NCBI RefSeq assembly: GCF_012911935.1
Contig: NZ_JAAXLA010000001.1
Coordinates: 124,001-188,000 of the forward strand
Source of the DNA: Pseudonocardia acidicola
GTDB taxonomy: Bacteria > Actinomycetota > Actinomycetes > Mycobacteriales > Pseudonocardiaceae
DNA length: 64,000 nt
Direction: 5' to 3'
Shown here piece by piece: positions 26,548-36,077 of this stretch; positions within the stretch are counted from its first letter, which is position 1, and the number at the start of each line of letters is the position of its first letter. The position numbers were made by a program, and so were the translations under genes. The notes under the pieces are model-generated. The model was not told where the DNA came from. It saw only the letters and a program-made list of their open reading frames with translations, and did not search any database.

Positions 26548-28158
26548 GTGTTCGCCCGTCGCGTTCGATCGAGCGCCCGCCCCCGCGCCACCGCTCTCGC
26601 CGTAGCCGTGTCCGCGGCCGTCCTCGTCACCGCCGCGTGCACCGCCGCCGCGCCGGCCCAGACGACGCCGGCCGCTGCGACCCCCTCGGACCCGGCGCTT
26701 GCGCAGTACTACGACCAGAAGCTGTCCTGGGGCCCCTGCGCTCCGTTCGCCACCACCGCGAACGACCGGCAGGCGTTCGCCGACCCGAAATACGACTGCG
26801 CGAAGCTGCAGGTCCCGCTCGACTACGCGCACCCGGACGGCAAGAAGGCCGAGCTCGGCGTGCTGCGGCAGAAGGCTCTCGATCCGGCGGCGAAGATCGG
26901 CTCGCTGATCACCAACCCGGGTGGCCCCGGTGCCTCCGGGATGAGCGCGCTGCCCAGCATCATCAGCGGGGGCGTCGGCACCGGTCCGCTCGCCCAGCGG
27001 TTCGACCTGATCGGTTTCGACCCCCGCGGGGTGGGGGCGAGCACGCCCGCCATCGACTGCCTCAGTGATCAGGAATGGGCGGTCGAGCGCGCCCGCGCCG
27101 ACTTCGACCCGTCGCCGGCCGGGGTGGCGAAGACGGAGGCGGAGAACAAGGCCTTCGTCGACAAGTGCGTCGCCAAGACCGGAGTCGACGTGCTGGCCAA
27201 CGTCGGCACCCGCGATGCCGCCAAGGACATGGACATCCTGCGCGCCGCGCTCGGCGACGCGAAGATGACCTACCTCGGTTACTCATACGGCACCCGGCTC
27301 GGCTCGACCTACGCCGAGGACTTCCCCGGCAACGTCCGGGCGCTCGTGCTCGACGGCGCGCTCGACCCGACGCAGAGCACCGTGGACCGGGTCGTCGCGC
27401 AGAACGCCGGATTCCAGGGCGCCTTCAACGCCTTCGCCACCTGGTGCAGCCAGCAGCCGACGCCGTGCCCGCTGGGGCAGGACCCGAACAAGGCCACCAC
27501 GGTGTTCCAGGCCCTGGCCCGGCCGCTGATCGACAAGCCGATCCCGGCAGGCCCCGGTCGGGAACTGGGCTTCAACGACGCCCAGACCGGCGTCTCGCAG
27601 GCGCTCTACGTCTCCGCCGCGTACCCGATCCTCAGCCGGGGTATCGCCGGGCTCGCCACCGGTGACGGGACGATCCTGATGCGTCTGGCCGACCTCTACT
27701 ACGACCGCGACGCGGACGGTCACTACTCGAACACGCTCGAGGCGTTCACCGCCATCGGCTGCATGGACGAGCAGCGCATCACCGACCGGGCGCAGGTCGC
27801 CGACCTCAACAAGCGCGCGCTCGAGGCCGCGCCGTTCCGCGACGACGGCCACGGCGTGGTCGCCGCGCTGGACCAGTGCGCTTTCTGGCCGGTTCCGCCG
27901 ACCAGCCAGCCGCACACCCCGAAGGTGCAGGGGCTGCCGCCGACGCTGACGATCTCGGTGACCGGCGACCCGGCGACGCCGTACCAGGCCGGCGTCGACC
28001 TGGCCAAGGCACTGGGCGGGTCGCTGCTGAAGGTCGAGGGCAACCAGCACACCGCGGCGCTGCAGGGCAACGCGTGCGTGGACGACGTCGTCACCGCCTA
28101 CCTCACCGACCTGAAGGAGCCCGCCGCGGGCACCGAGTGCAAGCTGGACGCCCCCTGA
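26548..28158 (+). CDS. Exported alpha/beta hydrolase, tripeptidyl aminopeptidase (TAP-like) family
   Basis: 536 residues from GTG 26548. An N-terminal Arg-rich, hydrophobic export signal (about residues 1-31) ends at VTAAC, a weak lipobox, so it may be a lipoprotein or simply secreted. The alpha/beta hydrolase domain has the oxyanion segment NPGGPGASG, the nucleophile elbow GYSYG near residue 250 and the C-terminal TAP-like domain with Asp (TGDPATPYQ) and His (GNQHTAA). Relatives are Streptomyces Slp/TAP peptidases that remove N-terminal tripeptides or act on esters. No neighbour explains the substrate. Confidence 0.87.
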   Translation: MFARRVRSSARPRATALAVAVSAAVLVTAACTAAAPAQTTPAAATPSDPALAQYYDQKLSWGPCAPFATTANDRQAFADPKYDCAKLQVPLDYAHPDGKKAELGVLRQKALDPAAKIGSLITNPGGPGASGMSALPSIISGGVGTGPLAQRFDLIGFDPRGVGASTPAIDCLSDQEWAVERARADFDPSPAGVAKTEAENKAFVDKCVAKTGVDVLANVGTRDAAKDMDILRAALGDAKMTYLGYSYGTRLGSTYAEDFPGNVRALVLDGALDPTQSTVDRVVAQNAGFQGAFNAFATWCSQQPTPCPLGQDPNKATTVFQALARPLIDKPIPAGPGRELGFNDAQTGVSQALYVSAAYPILSRGIAGLATGDGTILMRLADLYYDRDADGHYSNTLEAFTAIGCMDEQRITDRAQVADLNKRALEAAPFRDDGHGVVAALDQCAFWPVPPTSQPHTPKVQGLPPTLTISVTGDPATPYQAGVDLAKALGGSLLKVEGNQHTAALQGNACVDDVVTAYLTDLKEPAAGTECKLDAP

Positions 28159-28220
28159 CCATCGTGACCGGATTCGCACACGTCGAGGGGGCACGAAACA
28201 TTGCCGTAACAGGCCCTTCC

Positions 28221-28226
28221 TAGGCT
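28221..28226 (+). promoter_or_regulatory. -10 box (TAGGCT) of glnA2
   Basis: TAGGCT lies 9 bases before ATG 28236 with no ribosome site between, fitting the leaderless pattern of this window. Confidence 0.45.
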
Positions 28227-28235
28227 CTTCAGACC

Positions 28236-29579
28236 ATGGACCGCCAGCAGGAATTCGTGCTGCGCACGCTCGAGGAACGCGACATCCGCTTCGTGCGGCT
28301 GTGGTTCACCGACGTGCTCGGCTATCTCAAGTCGGTGGCGGTGGCCCCCGCGGAGCTCGAGGGTGCGTTCGCCGAGGGCATCGGCTTCGACGGCTCCGCG
28401 ATCGAGGGCTTCGCACGGGTCTACGAGTCGGACATGGTGGCCCGCCCCGACCCGTCGACGTTCCAGGTGCTGCCGTGGGAGACCTCGAGCGGCGAGCACT
28501 ACTCGGCGCGGATGTTCTGCGACATCGCGATGCCCGACGGCTCGCCCTCCTGGGCCGACCCGCGGCATGTGCTGCGGCGTGCGCTGAGCAAGGCGGGCGA
28601 GGCCGGGTTCACCTGCTACGTGCACCCGGAGATCGAGTTCTACCTGCTCCGCGACCTGCCCGGCGACGGCTCCGCGCCGGTGCCGGCGGACTCCGGCGGC
28701 TACTTCGACCAGGCCGCCCACGACGTGGCGCCGCACTTCCGGCGCAACGCGATCGAGACGCTCGAGTCGATGGGCATCTCGGTGGAGTTCAGCCACCACG
28801 AGGGCGGGCCGGGCCAGCAGGAGATCGACCTGCGCTACGCCGACGCGCTGACCATGGCCGACAACATCATGACCTTCCGGTACGTGGTGAAGGAGGTCGC
28901 GATCACCCAGGGCGTGCGGGCCTCGTTCATGCCCAAGCCGTTCTCGGCCCATCCCGGCTCGGCCATGCACACCCACTTCTCGCTGTTCGAGGGTGACCGC
29001 AACGCCTTCCACGACCCGGACGACCCCTACGAGCTGTCCGAGACCGGCAAGGCGTTCGTCGCCGGGGTGCTGCGTCACGCCCGCGAGATGAGCGCGGTCA
29101 CCAACCAGTGGGTCAACTCCTACAAGCGGCTGATCACCGGCGGCGAGGCGCCGACCGCGGTCTGCTGGGGGCACGCCAACCGCTCGGCGCTGGCGCGGGT
29201 GCCGATGTACTCGCCGGGCAAGTCGTCGACGCGGCGGGTGGAGATCCGCACGCTCGACACTGCGTGCAACCCCTACCTCGCCTTCGCGGTCATCCTGGGG
29301 GCCGGGCTGACCGGTATCCAGAAGGGCTACGAGCTGCCGCCGCCCACCGAGGACGACGTCTGGTCGCTCACCGAGACCGAGCGCCGCGCGATGGGCTACG
29401 AGTCGCTGCCGCAGAACCTCACCGAGGCGCTCGCGGCGATGGAGCACTCGGAGCTGGTCGCCGAGATCCTCGGCGAGCACGTCTTCGACTTCTTCCTGCG
29501 CAACAAGCGGCAGGAGTGGGACGGCTACCGCCGCCAGGTCACCCCGTACGAGCTGGCGACGTACCTGCCTGTGCTCTGA
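28236..29579 (+). CDS. glnA2: Glutamine synthetase, type I-alpha (GlnA2-like)
   Basis: 447 residues, about 25 shorter than adenylylated type I-beta enzymes. Conserved catalytic segments are FDGSAIEGFARVYESDM, HPEIEFYL with metal-binding Glu, HHEGGPGQQEIDLRYADAL, the SAMHTHFSLF loop, NRSALARVP and RRVEIRTLD. No tyrosine in an NLYDLPPEE-like adenylylation loop is seen; the matching stretch reads KGYELPPPTEDD. It should make glutamine from glutamate, ammonia and ATP. In mycobacteria glnE and glnA2 are adjacent, and here glnE follows 1.6 kb later with two unrelated genes inserted. Confidence 0.93.
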   Translation: MDRQQEFVLRTLEERDIRFVRLWFTDVLGYLKSVAVAPAELEGAFAEGIGFDGSAIEGFARVYESDMVARPDPSTFQVLPWETSSGEHYSARMFCDIAMPDGSPSWADPRHVLRRALSKAGEAGFTCYVHPEIEFYLLRDLPGDGSAPVPADSGGYFDQAAHDVAPHFRRNAIETLESMGISVEFSHHEGGPGQQEIDLRYADALTMADNIMTFRYVVKEVAITQGVRASFMPKPFSAHPGSAMHTHFSLFEGDRNAFHDPDDPYELSETGKAFVAGVLRHAREMSAVTNQWVNSYKRLITGGEAPTAVCWGHANRSALARVPMYSPGKSSTRRVEIRTLDTACNPYLAFAVILGAGLTGIQKGYELPPPTEDDVWSLTETERRAMGYESLPQNLTEALAAMEHSELVAEILGEHVFDFFLRNKRQEWDGYRRQVTPYELATYLPVL

Positions 29580-29599
29580 CCACGGTCTGCTCGCGCCGA

Positions 29600-29633
29600 C
29601 GGGCCGAGATCGGCTGGCGTGATCCTCGGCCCG
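29600..29633. terminator. Bidirectional terminator after glnA2
   Basis: CGGGCCGAG 29600-29608 pairs with CTCGGCCCG 29625-29633. An extra GATC on the 3' side can extend the stem past a bulge. It sits between convergent genes. Confidence 0.65.
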
Positions 29634-29634
29634 G

Positions 29635-30231
29635 CTACCTGGCGGTCCGGTGGTGACGCACCTGAGCTGCCAGGAACTCCGTCCCGGTGCGCAGCGCGGC
29701 CACCCCGTCGCTCGTCGAGTCGCTGAGCGCTCGGACGTCGCCGTCGGTGATGGCCGGAACCGATGCCCGCACGGCGGCGCGCAGTTCGGACGCGACGTCG
29801 CAGAGCTGGTCGGTCCAGCGCTCGGCCTCGGGCAGCGCAGCCCGCACCCGGACAGCGTCCGGGTCCCGCTGCAGCCCGCGCAGGTGCTCGTCCAGTGCCG
29901 CGGCGAGCCGGCGCAGCTCACGGTGCTGGTCGGCCAGTGTCGCCGAGACCAGCGGCTGCGCCGACGCCGCGGCGAGCTGGCGGTCCGTGGCGGTGACCGC
30001 GACCCCGAGGCGGCGGCGCAGGCCCGCCGCGGTCCGCTGCGGCCCCACGGGCAGGGTGAGCGCCTGGAGCGAGGTCCGGGCCGCTTCGATCCGGTGCGCC
30101 TGCGCGCCGGCGATGCCGCGGGCCCGCCGCACCAGCCGCCGGACCACGACGACACCGACCAGCAGCGCGGCGATCAGCAGCACGAGCGCCACGCTGCCAC
30201 CCACCGCGAGCACGGTCGCGAAGTCAGCCAT
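29635..30231 (-). CDS. Membrane-anchored protein of unknown function
   Basis: 198 residues from ATG 30231, with GAGGAGG 5 bases upstream. One strong transmembrane helix at about residues 8-30 (VLAVGGSVALVLLIAALLVG) is followed by a very basic stretch (RRLVRRAR). The remaining 165 residues are charged and helical with regular Leu/Ala spacing (LADQHRELRRLAAALDEHL), probably coiled coil or a helical bundle in the cytoplasm. I do not recognise a family. It is convergent with glnA2 and divergent from the GNAT gene. Confidence 0.65.
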   Translation of the reverse strand: MADFATVLAVGGSVALVLLIAALLVGVVVVRRLVRRARGIAGAQAHRIEAARTSLQALTLPVGPQRTAAGLRRRLGVAVTATDRQLAAASAQPLVSATLADQHRELRRLAAALDEHLRGLQRDPDAVRVRAALPEAERWTDQLCDVASELRAAVRASVPAITDGDVRALSDSTSDGVAALRTGTEFLAAQVRHHRTAR

Positions 30232-30324
30232 CGTTCCTCCTCGCTCTCACCTGGTGCCCACATTACGGATACGGCGCCCGGAAAGCGGTCGCTGTGACGG
30301 CCGGTGGGCGCCCAGGATGGTGGG

Positions 30325-31176
30325 GTGGAGGTCCGGTGGCACGAAACCGATGCCGACGGGATCGCGGGGTTCGCCGCGCTGGCCCGGCCGTTGCTCGAGG
30401 CCGACCCGGTTCGACACACGGTGGCGCTCGGCGTGCTCGACGGGATCGAGCGCGGCGGTGAGCCGCCTGCGTCGCTGGTCACCGTGCACGACGGCGCCGG
30501 GCTGCTCGGTGTGGCGCTGCGCACCGCGGGCCGGCCGTTGATCGTCTCCGCGCTGCCCGGGCGGTGCGCGGTTGCGGTCGACGCGGTGCTCGCCGTCGCC
30601 GATCCGGAGCTGCCCGGTGTGGCTGGCCCGGTCGGGGAGGCCGCCGCGCTGACCGCCGCGCACGTGGCCCGCTCGGGGGCCCGGGCCGGGCTCGACGTGC
30701 GGTTGCGGCTGTTCGCGCTCGGTGAGCTGACTCCGCCGGCGGCCGTCGCCGGGACGCCCCGGGAGGCTGTCGCAGCCGATCGGGCGCTGCTCACGCGGTG
30801 GCGCGCGGCGTTCGCGGACGAGGCCACCCACGGCTGGCGCGGGGCCCGCACCCCCGCACAGGTCACCGCCGGGGCGTTCGCCCTCGGCTACCGGCAGGTG
30901 CTGTGGGAGCGGGCGGGCGAGCCGGTCGGTCTGGCCGTCGCGGGCTCCGCCGTGGCCGGGGCCTCACGGATCGGGCCGGTCTACACCCCTCCCGCGCACC
31001 GCGGCCGCGGTTATGGCTCGGCCGTCACCGCGGCGGCGGCCGCCGCCGCCCTCGCCGACGGCGCGCGACACGTCGTGCTCTTCACCGATCTGGCCAATCC
31101 GGTGAGCAACGCGATCTACCCGCGGATCGGGTTCCGCCCGGTGCTCGACGCCGTCGAGGTGGCCTTCCGGCGGTGA
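30325..31176 (+). CDS. GNAT family N-acetyltransferase
   Basis: 283 residues. GTG 30325 was preferred to GTG 30304 because CAGGAT at 30313-30318 is 6 bases upstream, the leaderless pattern. The C-terminal FR47/GNAT domain shows the acetyl-CoA loop PAHRGRGYGSAVT (about residues 225-237) and the ending NAIYPRIGFRPV. The N-terminal half is a degenerate GNAT-like repeat of low conservation. Substrate is unknown. It lies 36 bases before glnE on the same strand, but glnE has its own -10 box. Confidence 0.8.
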   Translation: MEVRWHETDADGIAGFAALARPLLEADPVRHTVALGVLDGIERGGEPPASLVTVHDGAGLLGVALRTAGRPLIVSALPGRCAVAVDAVLAVADPELPGVAGPVGEAAALTAAHVARSGARAGLDVRLRLFALGELTPPAAVAGTPREAVAADRALLTRWRAAFADEATHGWRGARTPAQVTAGAFALGYRQVLWERAGEPVGLAVAGSAVAGASRIGPVYTPPAHRGRGYGSAVTAAAAAAALADGARHVVLFTDLANPVSNAIYPRIGFRPVLDAVEVAFRR

Positions 31177-31198
31177 CGCGCCCATGGGCCCGATGCGG

Positions 31199-31204
31199 CA
31201 GGAT
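31199..31204 (+). promoter_or_regulatory. -10 box (CAGGAT) of glnE
   Basis: CAGGAT lies 8 bases before the GTG start at 31213 with no Shine-Dalgarno sequence between. Confidence 0.45.
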
Positions 31205-31212
31205 CGAGACCT

Positions 31213-34200
31213 GTGACGGATCGGCGCACGGGTGCATCGCTGGCCCGCCTGGGGCTCACCGAAGCCTGGGCCGAAGCGACGTTGGAGCAGCTCGGCTGGT
31301 GGTCCGGCGACGGCCCGGCCGAGGGTGCGGAGCCGATCATGTGGGCGCTGGCCCGCAGCCCCGATCCGGACCTCGCACTGCGCTCGGTCGAGCGGCTGGC
31401 CCAGGCCGCGAAGGACTGGAAGGACATCGACGCCGCGCTGCGGACCGACATCGGCCTGCGTGGACGGCTGTTCGCGCTGCTCGGCGCATCCACGGCGCTG
31501 GGCGACCATCTCATCGCCAACCCCGAGCAGTGGCAGCAGCTCGCCGACGGCCCGGAGCGCGACAATCCGCCGCCGGACCTGGCGCGGCGCACCGCGAACC
31601 TGCTGCGCGCCGTCGGCGCCGACCCCGACGCGCCACCCGCCGGCTCCCCGGGCGGCGGGCGGGCCACCCTCACCGGCCCCGGGGCCGTCACGGCGCTGCG
31701 CACCGCCTACCGCAACGAGTTGCTCGGCCTCGCCGCCGCCGACCTGGCCGCGGTGGGGGAGCCGTCGCTGCCGGTGATGGAGCTCGACGACGTCGCGGCG
31801 CAGCTGGCCGACCTGGCGTCGGCGGCGCTGCGGGCGGCGCTCGCCGTCGCCGTCGCCGAGGTCGACCCGGCGGGGGAGGAGGCCGACCTCCGGCTCGCGG
31901 TGATCGCGATGGGCAAGACCGGCGGCCACGAGCTGAACTACGTCAGCGACGTCGACGTCATCTTCGTCGCCGAGCCCGCCGATCAGACCGCGACGAAGCT
32001 GGCCAGCCGGATGATGCGCATCGCCGGCGAAGCGTGCTTCGAGGTCGACGCCAATCTCCGGCCGGAGGGCCGGCAGGGCGCGCTGGTCCGCACCCTGGAC
32101 GGTCACCTGTCCTACTACAAGCGGTGGGCCAAGACCTGGGAGTTCCAGGCACTGCTCAAGGCCCGCCCCGCGGCCGGGGACCCGGAGCTGGGCCAGGCCT
32201 ACGCCGACGCCGTCGCCCCGCTGGTGTGGAACGCCGCCGACCGCGACGACTTCGTCGCCGACGTGCAGGCGATGCGCCGCCGGGTCGAGGACCACGTCCG
32301 GCCCGATCACGCCGAGCGCGAGCTCAAGCTCGGCCGCGGCGGGCTGCGCGATGTCGAGTTCGCGGTGCAGTTGCTGCAGCTCGTGCACGGGCGCACCGAC
32401 GAGGCGCTGCGCTCGCCCTCCACGCTGGAGGCGCTCGCGGCGCTGTCGCAGGGCGGTTACGTGGCCCGCGAGGACGGCGCCAACCTCGCCGCGTCCTACC
32501 GGTTCCTGCGGCTGCTCGAACACCGGCTGCAGCTGCAGCGGATGCGCCGCACCCACCTGCTGCCCGCTGAGGACGACGTCGACGCGCTGCGCTGGCTGGC
32601 CCGGGCCGCCCGGCTGCGTTCCGACGGGCGGCGCGACGTCGTCGGGGTGCTGCTCACCGAGTGGGCCCGCAATGCCCGCCGGGTGCGCCGGCTGCACGAG
32701 AAGCTGTTCTACCGGCCGCTGCTGACCGCGGTGTCGCGGCTCCCCGCGGACGCCGCCCGGCTCTCGGAGTCCGAGGCGGCGGCCCGGCTCGGTGCGCTGG
32801 GCTGGGCGTCCCCGGAGGGTGCGCTGAACCATCTGCGGGCGCTCACCGGTGGGGTGTCGCGTGCCGCGGCGATCCAGCAGACGCTGTTGCCGGTGCTGCT
32901 CGACGAGCTCGCGAACAGCCCGGACCCGGACCGTGGCCTGTTGGCCTACCGGCGGGTGTCCGAGGCGTTGGCGAACACGCCCTGGTACCTGCGGCTGCTG
33001 CGCGACGAGGGGGCGGTGGCCCAGCGGCTGATGCGGCTGCTGGGCACGTCCGCGCTGGTTCCGGACCTGCTGGTGCGGGCCCCGGAGGTGCTGCGGCTGC
33101 TCGCCTCGCCGGCCGCCGGGCAGGCCGACGAGCTGACCAGGGACCCGGCCGACGTGGCCGCGTCGCTGCGCACCACGGTCGCCCGCCAGCCCGATCCGAA
33201 GGCCGCGGCGGCGACCGCCCGGTCGATGCGTCGCCATGAGCTGCTGCGGGTGGCGTGCGCGGACCTGCTCGGGCTGCTGCCGGTCGAGCGGGTGTGCGAG
33301 GCGCTGAGCTCGGTCTGGGTCGCGGTGCTGCAGGCCACCCTGGAGAGCGCGGAGAAGGCGCTGGCCGGTCGCGGGCCCGTGCCCGCCCGGATCGCGGTGA
33401 TCGGGATGGGCCGGCTCGGCGGCGCCGAACTCGGCTACGGCAGCGACGCCGACGTGCTGTTCGTGTGCGAACCGGTCGAGGGGGCCAGCGACACCGAGGC
33501 CGTCAAGTACGCGACGACGGTGGCCGAGATGGTCCGCCGCCAGCTGGGCGCGCCGAGCCCGGACCCGGCGCTGCTGGTGGACTCCGACCTGCGCCCCGAG
33601 GGCCGCTCCGGGGCGCTGGTCCGCACGCTGAGCTCGTACCGGGAGTACTACACCCGGTGGAGCGAGGTGTGGGAGGCCCAAGCGTTGCTGCGGGCCCGCC
33701 CGGTCGCCGGCGACGCCGACCTGGGCCGGCGGTTCGTCGAGATGATCGACCCGATCCGCTATCCCGGGGATGGCCTGAGCTCCGCCGCGGTCACCGAGAT
33801 CCGCCGGATCAAGGCCCGGGTGGACGCCGAGCGGCTGCCCCGCGGCGCGGACCGCAGCACTCACACCAAGCTGGGCCACGGCGGGCTCGCCGACGTCGAG
33901 TGGACCGTGCAGCTGCTGCAGCTCCAGCACGCCGGGGACGTTCCCGAGCTGCGCACCACCTCGACGCTGGAGGGGCTGCGGGAGGCCGCCGAGGCCGGCC
34001 TGCTCAGCGCGGAGGACGCCGCGGAACTGGCCGCCGGCTGGTCGATGGCCACCCGGGCGCGCAACGCGGTGATGCTGGTCAAGGGCAAACCGGGCGACCA
34101 GCTGCCGCGGTCGGGCCGGGAGCTGGCCGCGGTGGCCAGCGCGCTGGGTTACCCGGCCGGCGGCGACCCCGGCGTCTTCCTCGACGAGTACCGGCGCACG

Positions 34201-34248
34201 ACGCGGCGGGCCCGCGCCGTCGTCGAGCGGGTGTTCTACGGCTGGTGA
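31213..34248 (+). CDS. glnE: Glutamine synthetase adenylyltransferase/deadenylase
   Basis: 1011 residues from GTG 31213, close to the mycobacterial size. There are two nucleotidyltransferase domains. The N-terminal (deadenylylating) one has GGHELNYVSDVDVIF near residue 236; the C-terminal (adenylylating) one has GGAELGYGSDADVLF near residue 736. Each is followed by an RPEG(R)xGALVRTL element and a GlnD-PII-uridylyl-like helical domain. It adds AMP to, and removes it from, the tyrosine of type I-beta glutamine synthetase under nitrogen control. The GS encoded upstream (glnA2) lacks that site, so the target must be a glnA1 elsewhere. Confidence 0.95.
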   Translation: MTDRRTGASLARLGLTEAWAEATLEQLGWWSGDGPAEGAEPIMWALARSPDPDLALRSVERLAQAAKDWKDIDAALRTDIGLRGRLFALLGASTALGDHLIANPEQWQQLADGPERDNPPPDLARRTANLLRAVGADPDAPPAGSPGGGRATLTGPGAVTALRTAYRNELLGLAAADLAAVGEPSLPVMELDDVAAQLADLASAALRAALAVAVAEVDPAGEEADLRLAVIAMGKTGGHELNYVSDVDVIFVAEPADQTATKLASRMMRIAGEACFEVDANLRPEGRQGALVRTLDGHLSYYKRWAKTWEFQALLKARPAAGDPELGQAYADAVAPLVWNAADRDDFVADVQAMRRRVEDHVRPDHAERELKLGRGGLRDVEFAVQLLQLVHGRTDEALRSPSTLEALAALSQGGYVAREDGANLAASYRFLRLLEHRLQLQRMRRTHLLPAEDDVDALRWLARAARLRSDGRRDVVGVLLTEWARNARRVRRLHEKLFYRPLLTAVSRLPADAARLSESEAAARLGALGWASPEGALNHLRALTGGVSRAAAIQQTLLPVLLDELANSPDPDRGLLAYRRVSEALANTPWYLRLLRDEGAVAQRLMRLLGTSALVPDLLVRAPEVLRLLASPAAGQADELTRDPADVAASLRTTVARQPDPKAAAATARSMRRHELLRVACADLLGLLPVERVCEALSSVWVAVLQATLESAEKALAGRGPVPARIAVIGMGRLGGAELGYGSDADVLFVCEPVEGASDTEAVKYATTVAEMVRRQLGAPSPDPALLVDSDLRPEGRSGALVRTLSSYREYYTRWSEVWEAQALLRARPVAGDADLGRRFVEMIDPIRYPGDGLSSAAVTEIRRIKARVDAERLPRGADRSTHTKLGHGGLADVEWTVQLLQLQHAGDVPELRTTSTLEGLREAAEAGLLSAEDAAELAAGWSMATRARNAVMLVKGKPGDQLPRSGRELAAVASALGYPAGGDPGVFLDEYRRTTRRARAVVERVFYGW

Positions 34249-34462
34249 GTGTGGGCGGGCCCGGTAACCCGCTCGCCTGCCGGGGTGCGCAGGGATGGTG
34301 TCGGCCGGCGCCGACGAGGTCGTCGTCGGGCCGGACGGGGTGCAGCCGGGCCTGCACGGCGTACTCGCGAACGTCGGCGGCCCGTTGCTGGCCCAGGCCT
34401 TCGCGCTGATCGCCCCGGGGCCGGCTCGACCCGCAGATCGGGTGGCCGGCCCTGGACCGAGA

Positions 34463-35362
34463 TCACCGGGCGGCCGCGCCGCCGCCCTGCGCGTGGGAGA
34501 CCAGCACCTGGTTGTCCGCGTCGGCCTCGGGGCGCGGGTCGGCGTCGATCCTGCGCCGGTTGCGCCTGCTACGCCGCTCCAGGTAGTTGGCCAGCGCCGA
34601 CAGCAGCAGGCACATGGCGATGTAGATGACCCCGACGACGAGCGCGACCTGCAGGATCGGCCCGCCCAGCTGGCCCTGGCCGCCCAGGTAGCGCGCCTGG
34701 TAGAGCAGTTCCGGGTACAGGATGATGAAGCCGAGCGCGGTGTCCTTGAGGACGACGACGAGCTGGCTGACGATCGTCGGGAGCATGGCCCGCAGCGCCT
34801 GCGGCAGCAGGACGTTCGTCATGACCTGGGTCTTGCGCAGCCCCAGTGCGTAGGCGGCTTCGCTCTGGCCCTTGGGCAGCGACCGCACCCCGGCCCGGAA
34901 CACCTCGGCCAGCACCGAGCCGTTGTAGAGCATCAGGCCGAGCACGAGGGCCCAGAAGGCCGAGATGTTGATCCCCAGCCCCCGGGACACGCCGAAGTAC
35001 AGGATGAAGATCAGGATCAGCAGCGGGATCGCCCGGAAGAACTCCACGATCACCGTCGCCGGGCGGCTGATCCAGGTGTGGTCGGAGAGCCGGCCGGTGG
35101 CGAAGAGCGCGCCGAACAGCAGGGCGAGCACGGCCGCGACGGCGAAGGCGCGCAGCGTGTTGAGCAGGCCGTCGACCAGGAGAAGCTGGACGTTCTTGTA
35201 GAGGATCCATTCCCAGACCCGGCCGTCGAACTGGCCGGTCACGATGAATCGATAGAGCACGTACCCGAGCAGCCCGGCCAGCGCGACGGTGCCGACCACG
35301 CCGAACGTCAGGTTGCGCGCCCGCGCCTTCGGGCCCGGGATGTCGTACAGGACGGCGCTCAT
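34463..35362 (-). CDS. gluD: Glutamate ABC transporter permease
   Basis: 299 residues. It belongs to the HisM/GluD amino-acid permease family with about six transmembrane helices after an N-terminal basic tail, and the EAA-like loop YALGLRKTQVMTNVLLPQALR near residues 190-205. The C-terminal 45 residues are charged and Arg-rich. It pairs with GluC to form the channel of the GluABCD importer. ATG 35362 overlaps the gluC stop by 4 bases. It is the last gene of the operon; the 214 bases between it and glnE hold no convincing gene. Confidence 0.9.
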   Translation of the reverse strand: MSAVLYDIPGPKARARNLTFGVVGTVALAGLLGYVLYRFIVTGQFDGRVWEWILYKNVQLLLVDGLLNTLRAFAVAAVLALLFGALFATGRLSDHTWISRPATVIVEFFRAIPLLILIFILYFGVSRGLGINISAFWALVLGLMLYNGSVLAEVFRAGVRSLPKGQSEAAYALGLRKTQVMTNVLLPQALRAMLPTIVSQLVVVLKDTALGFIILYPELLYQARYLGGQGQLGGPILQVALVVGVIYIAMCLLLSALANYLERRSRRNRRRIDADPRPEADADNQVLVSHAQGGGAAAR

Positions 35363-36006
35363 CGGGCCACGCTCCAGCGTCGCTCGAGGCTGCGTTGCAG
35401 CAGGGTCAACGGGATCACCAGGATGAGGAAGCCCGCCGCGACCCAGAGCAGCCCGGCGAAGACGTTGTAGCCGTTCTCGGAGAGGTTCTGGTAGATGCCG
35501 CCGGCCTCGAAGACCGAGAAGCCCGCGGCGATCGCCGTGTTCTTGAGCAGCGCGATCTCCACGCTGCTCAGCGGCGGCACGACGGACCGGACGGCCTGCG
35601 GCAGCACGATGCTCGACAGCGTCTGGCTGAACGTGAAGCCCAGCGCGCGCGATGCCTCGGCCTGACCCACCGGAACCGTGTTGATTCCGGACCGGACGAC
35701 CTCGCAGACGAACGCCGAGGTGTAGACGATCAGCGCGGTGCAGGCTCGGGCGAAGAACGACAGCTCGACGATGTCCAGCCGCGGGTAGGCGAAGGCGAAG
35801 AAGAAGAAGACCAGCGTCAGCGGGGTGTTGCGGACGATGTTGACGTAGCCGGTACCGAACGCGCGCAGCACCGGCACCGGGCCCACCCGCATCCCGGCGA
35901 GCAGCAGGCCGCCGATGAGCGAGCCGACCGCGGAGACCAGGAACAACCTGATCGTGCCGAGGAATGCCTCGCCGTAGAGCCCGAGGTTGTCGAGCAGGAC
36001 GTTCAC
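35359..36006 (-). CDS. gluC: Glutamate ABC transporter permease
   Basis: 215 residues from GTG 36006, with GGAAGGAG about 10 bases upstream. A typical short amino-acid permease: about five helices, NTPLTLVFFFFAF in the N-terminal half and the EAA loop SRALGFTFSQTLSSIVLPQAVR. It is the partner of GluD, with gluB 71 bases upstream. Confidence 0.9.
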   Translation of the reverse strand: MNVLLDNLGLYGEAFLGTIRLFLVSAVGSLIGGLLLAGMRVGPVPVLRAFGTGYVNIVRNTPLTLVFFFFAFAYPRLDIVELSFFARACTALIVYTSAFVCEVVRSGINTVPVGQAEASRALGFTFSQTLSSIVLPQAVRSVVPPLSSVEIALLKNTAIAAGFSVFEAGGIYQNLSENGYNVFAGLLWVAAGFLILVIPLTLLQRSLERRWSVAR

Positions 36007-36077
36007 CGCTGTCGGCTCCTTCCGGATGCGGCGACGGGGTGGGCCGTCGTGCGGCCCACCCCGTCAGTCGGGCGTGC

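Noticed and set aside
30964..33930. Long minus-strand open frame (988 codons) opposite glnE
   Set aside because: Shadow of glnE; the Gln/His/Arg-rich translation shows no motif.
34295..34480. Possible short plus-strand gene between glnE and gluD starting MVSAGADEVVV
   Set aside because: The frame runs on antisense through gluD without a stop, has no ribosome site, and loses protein character after about 60 codons.
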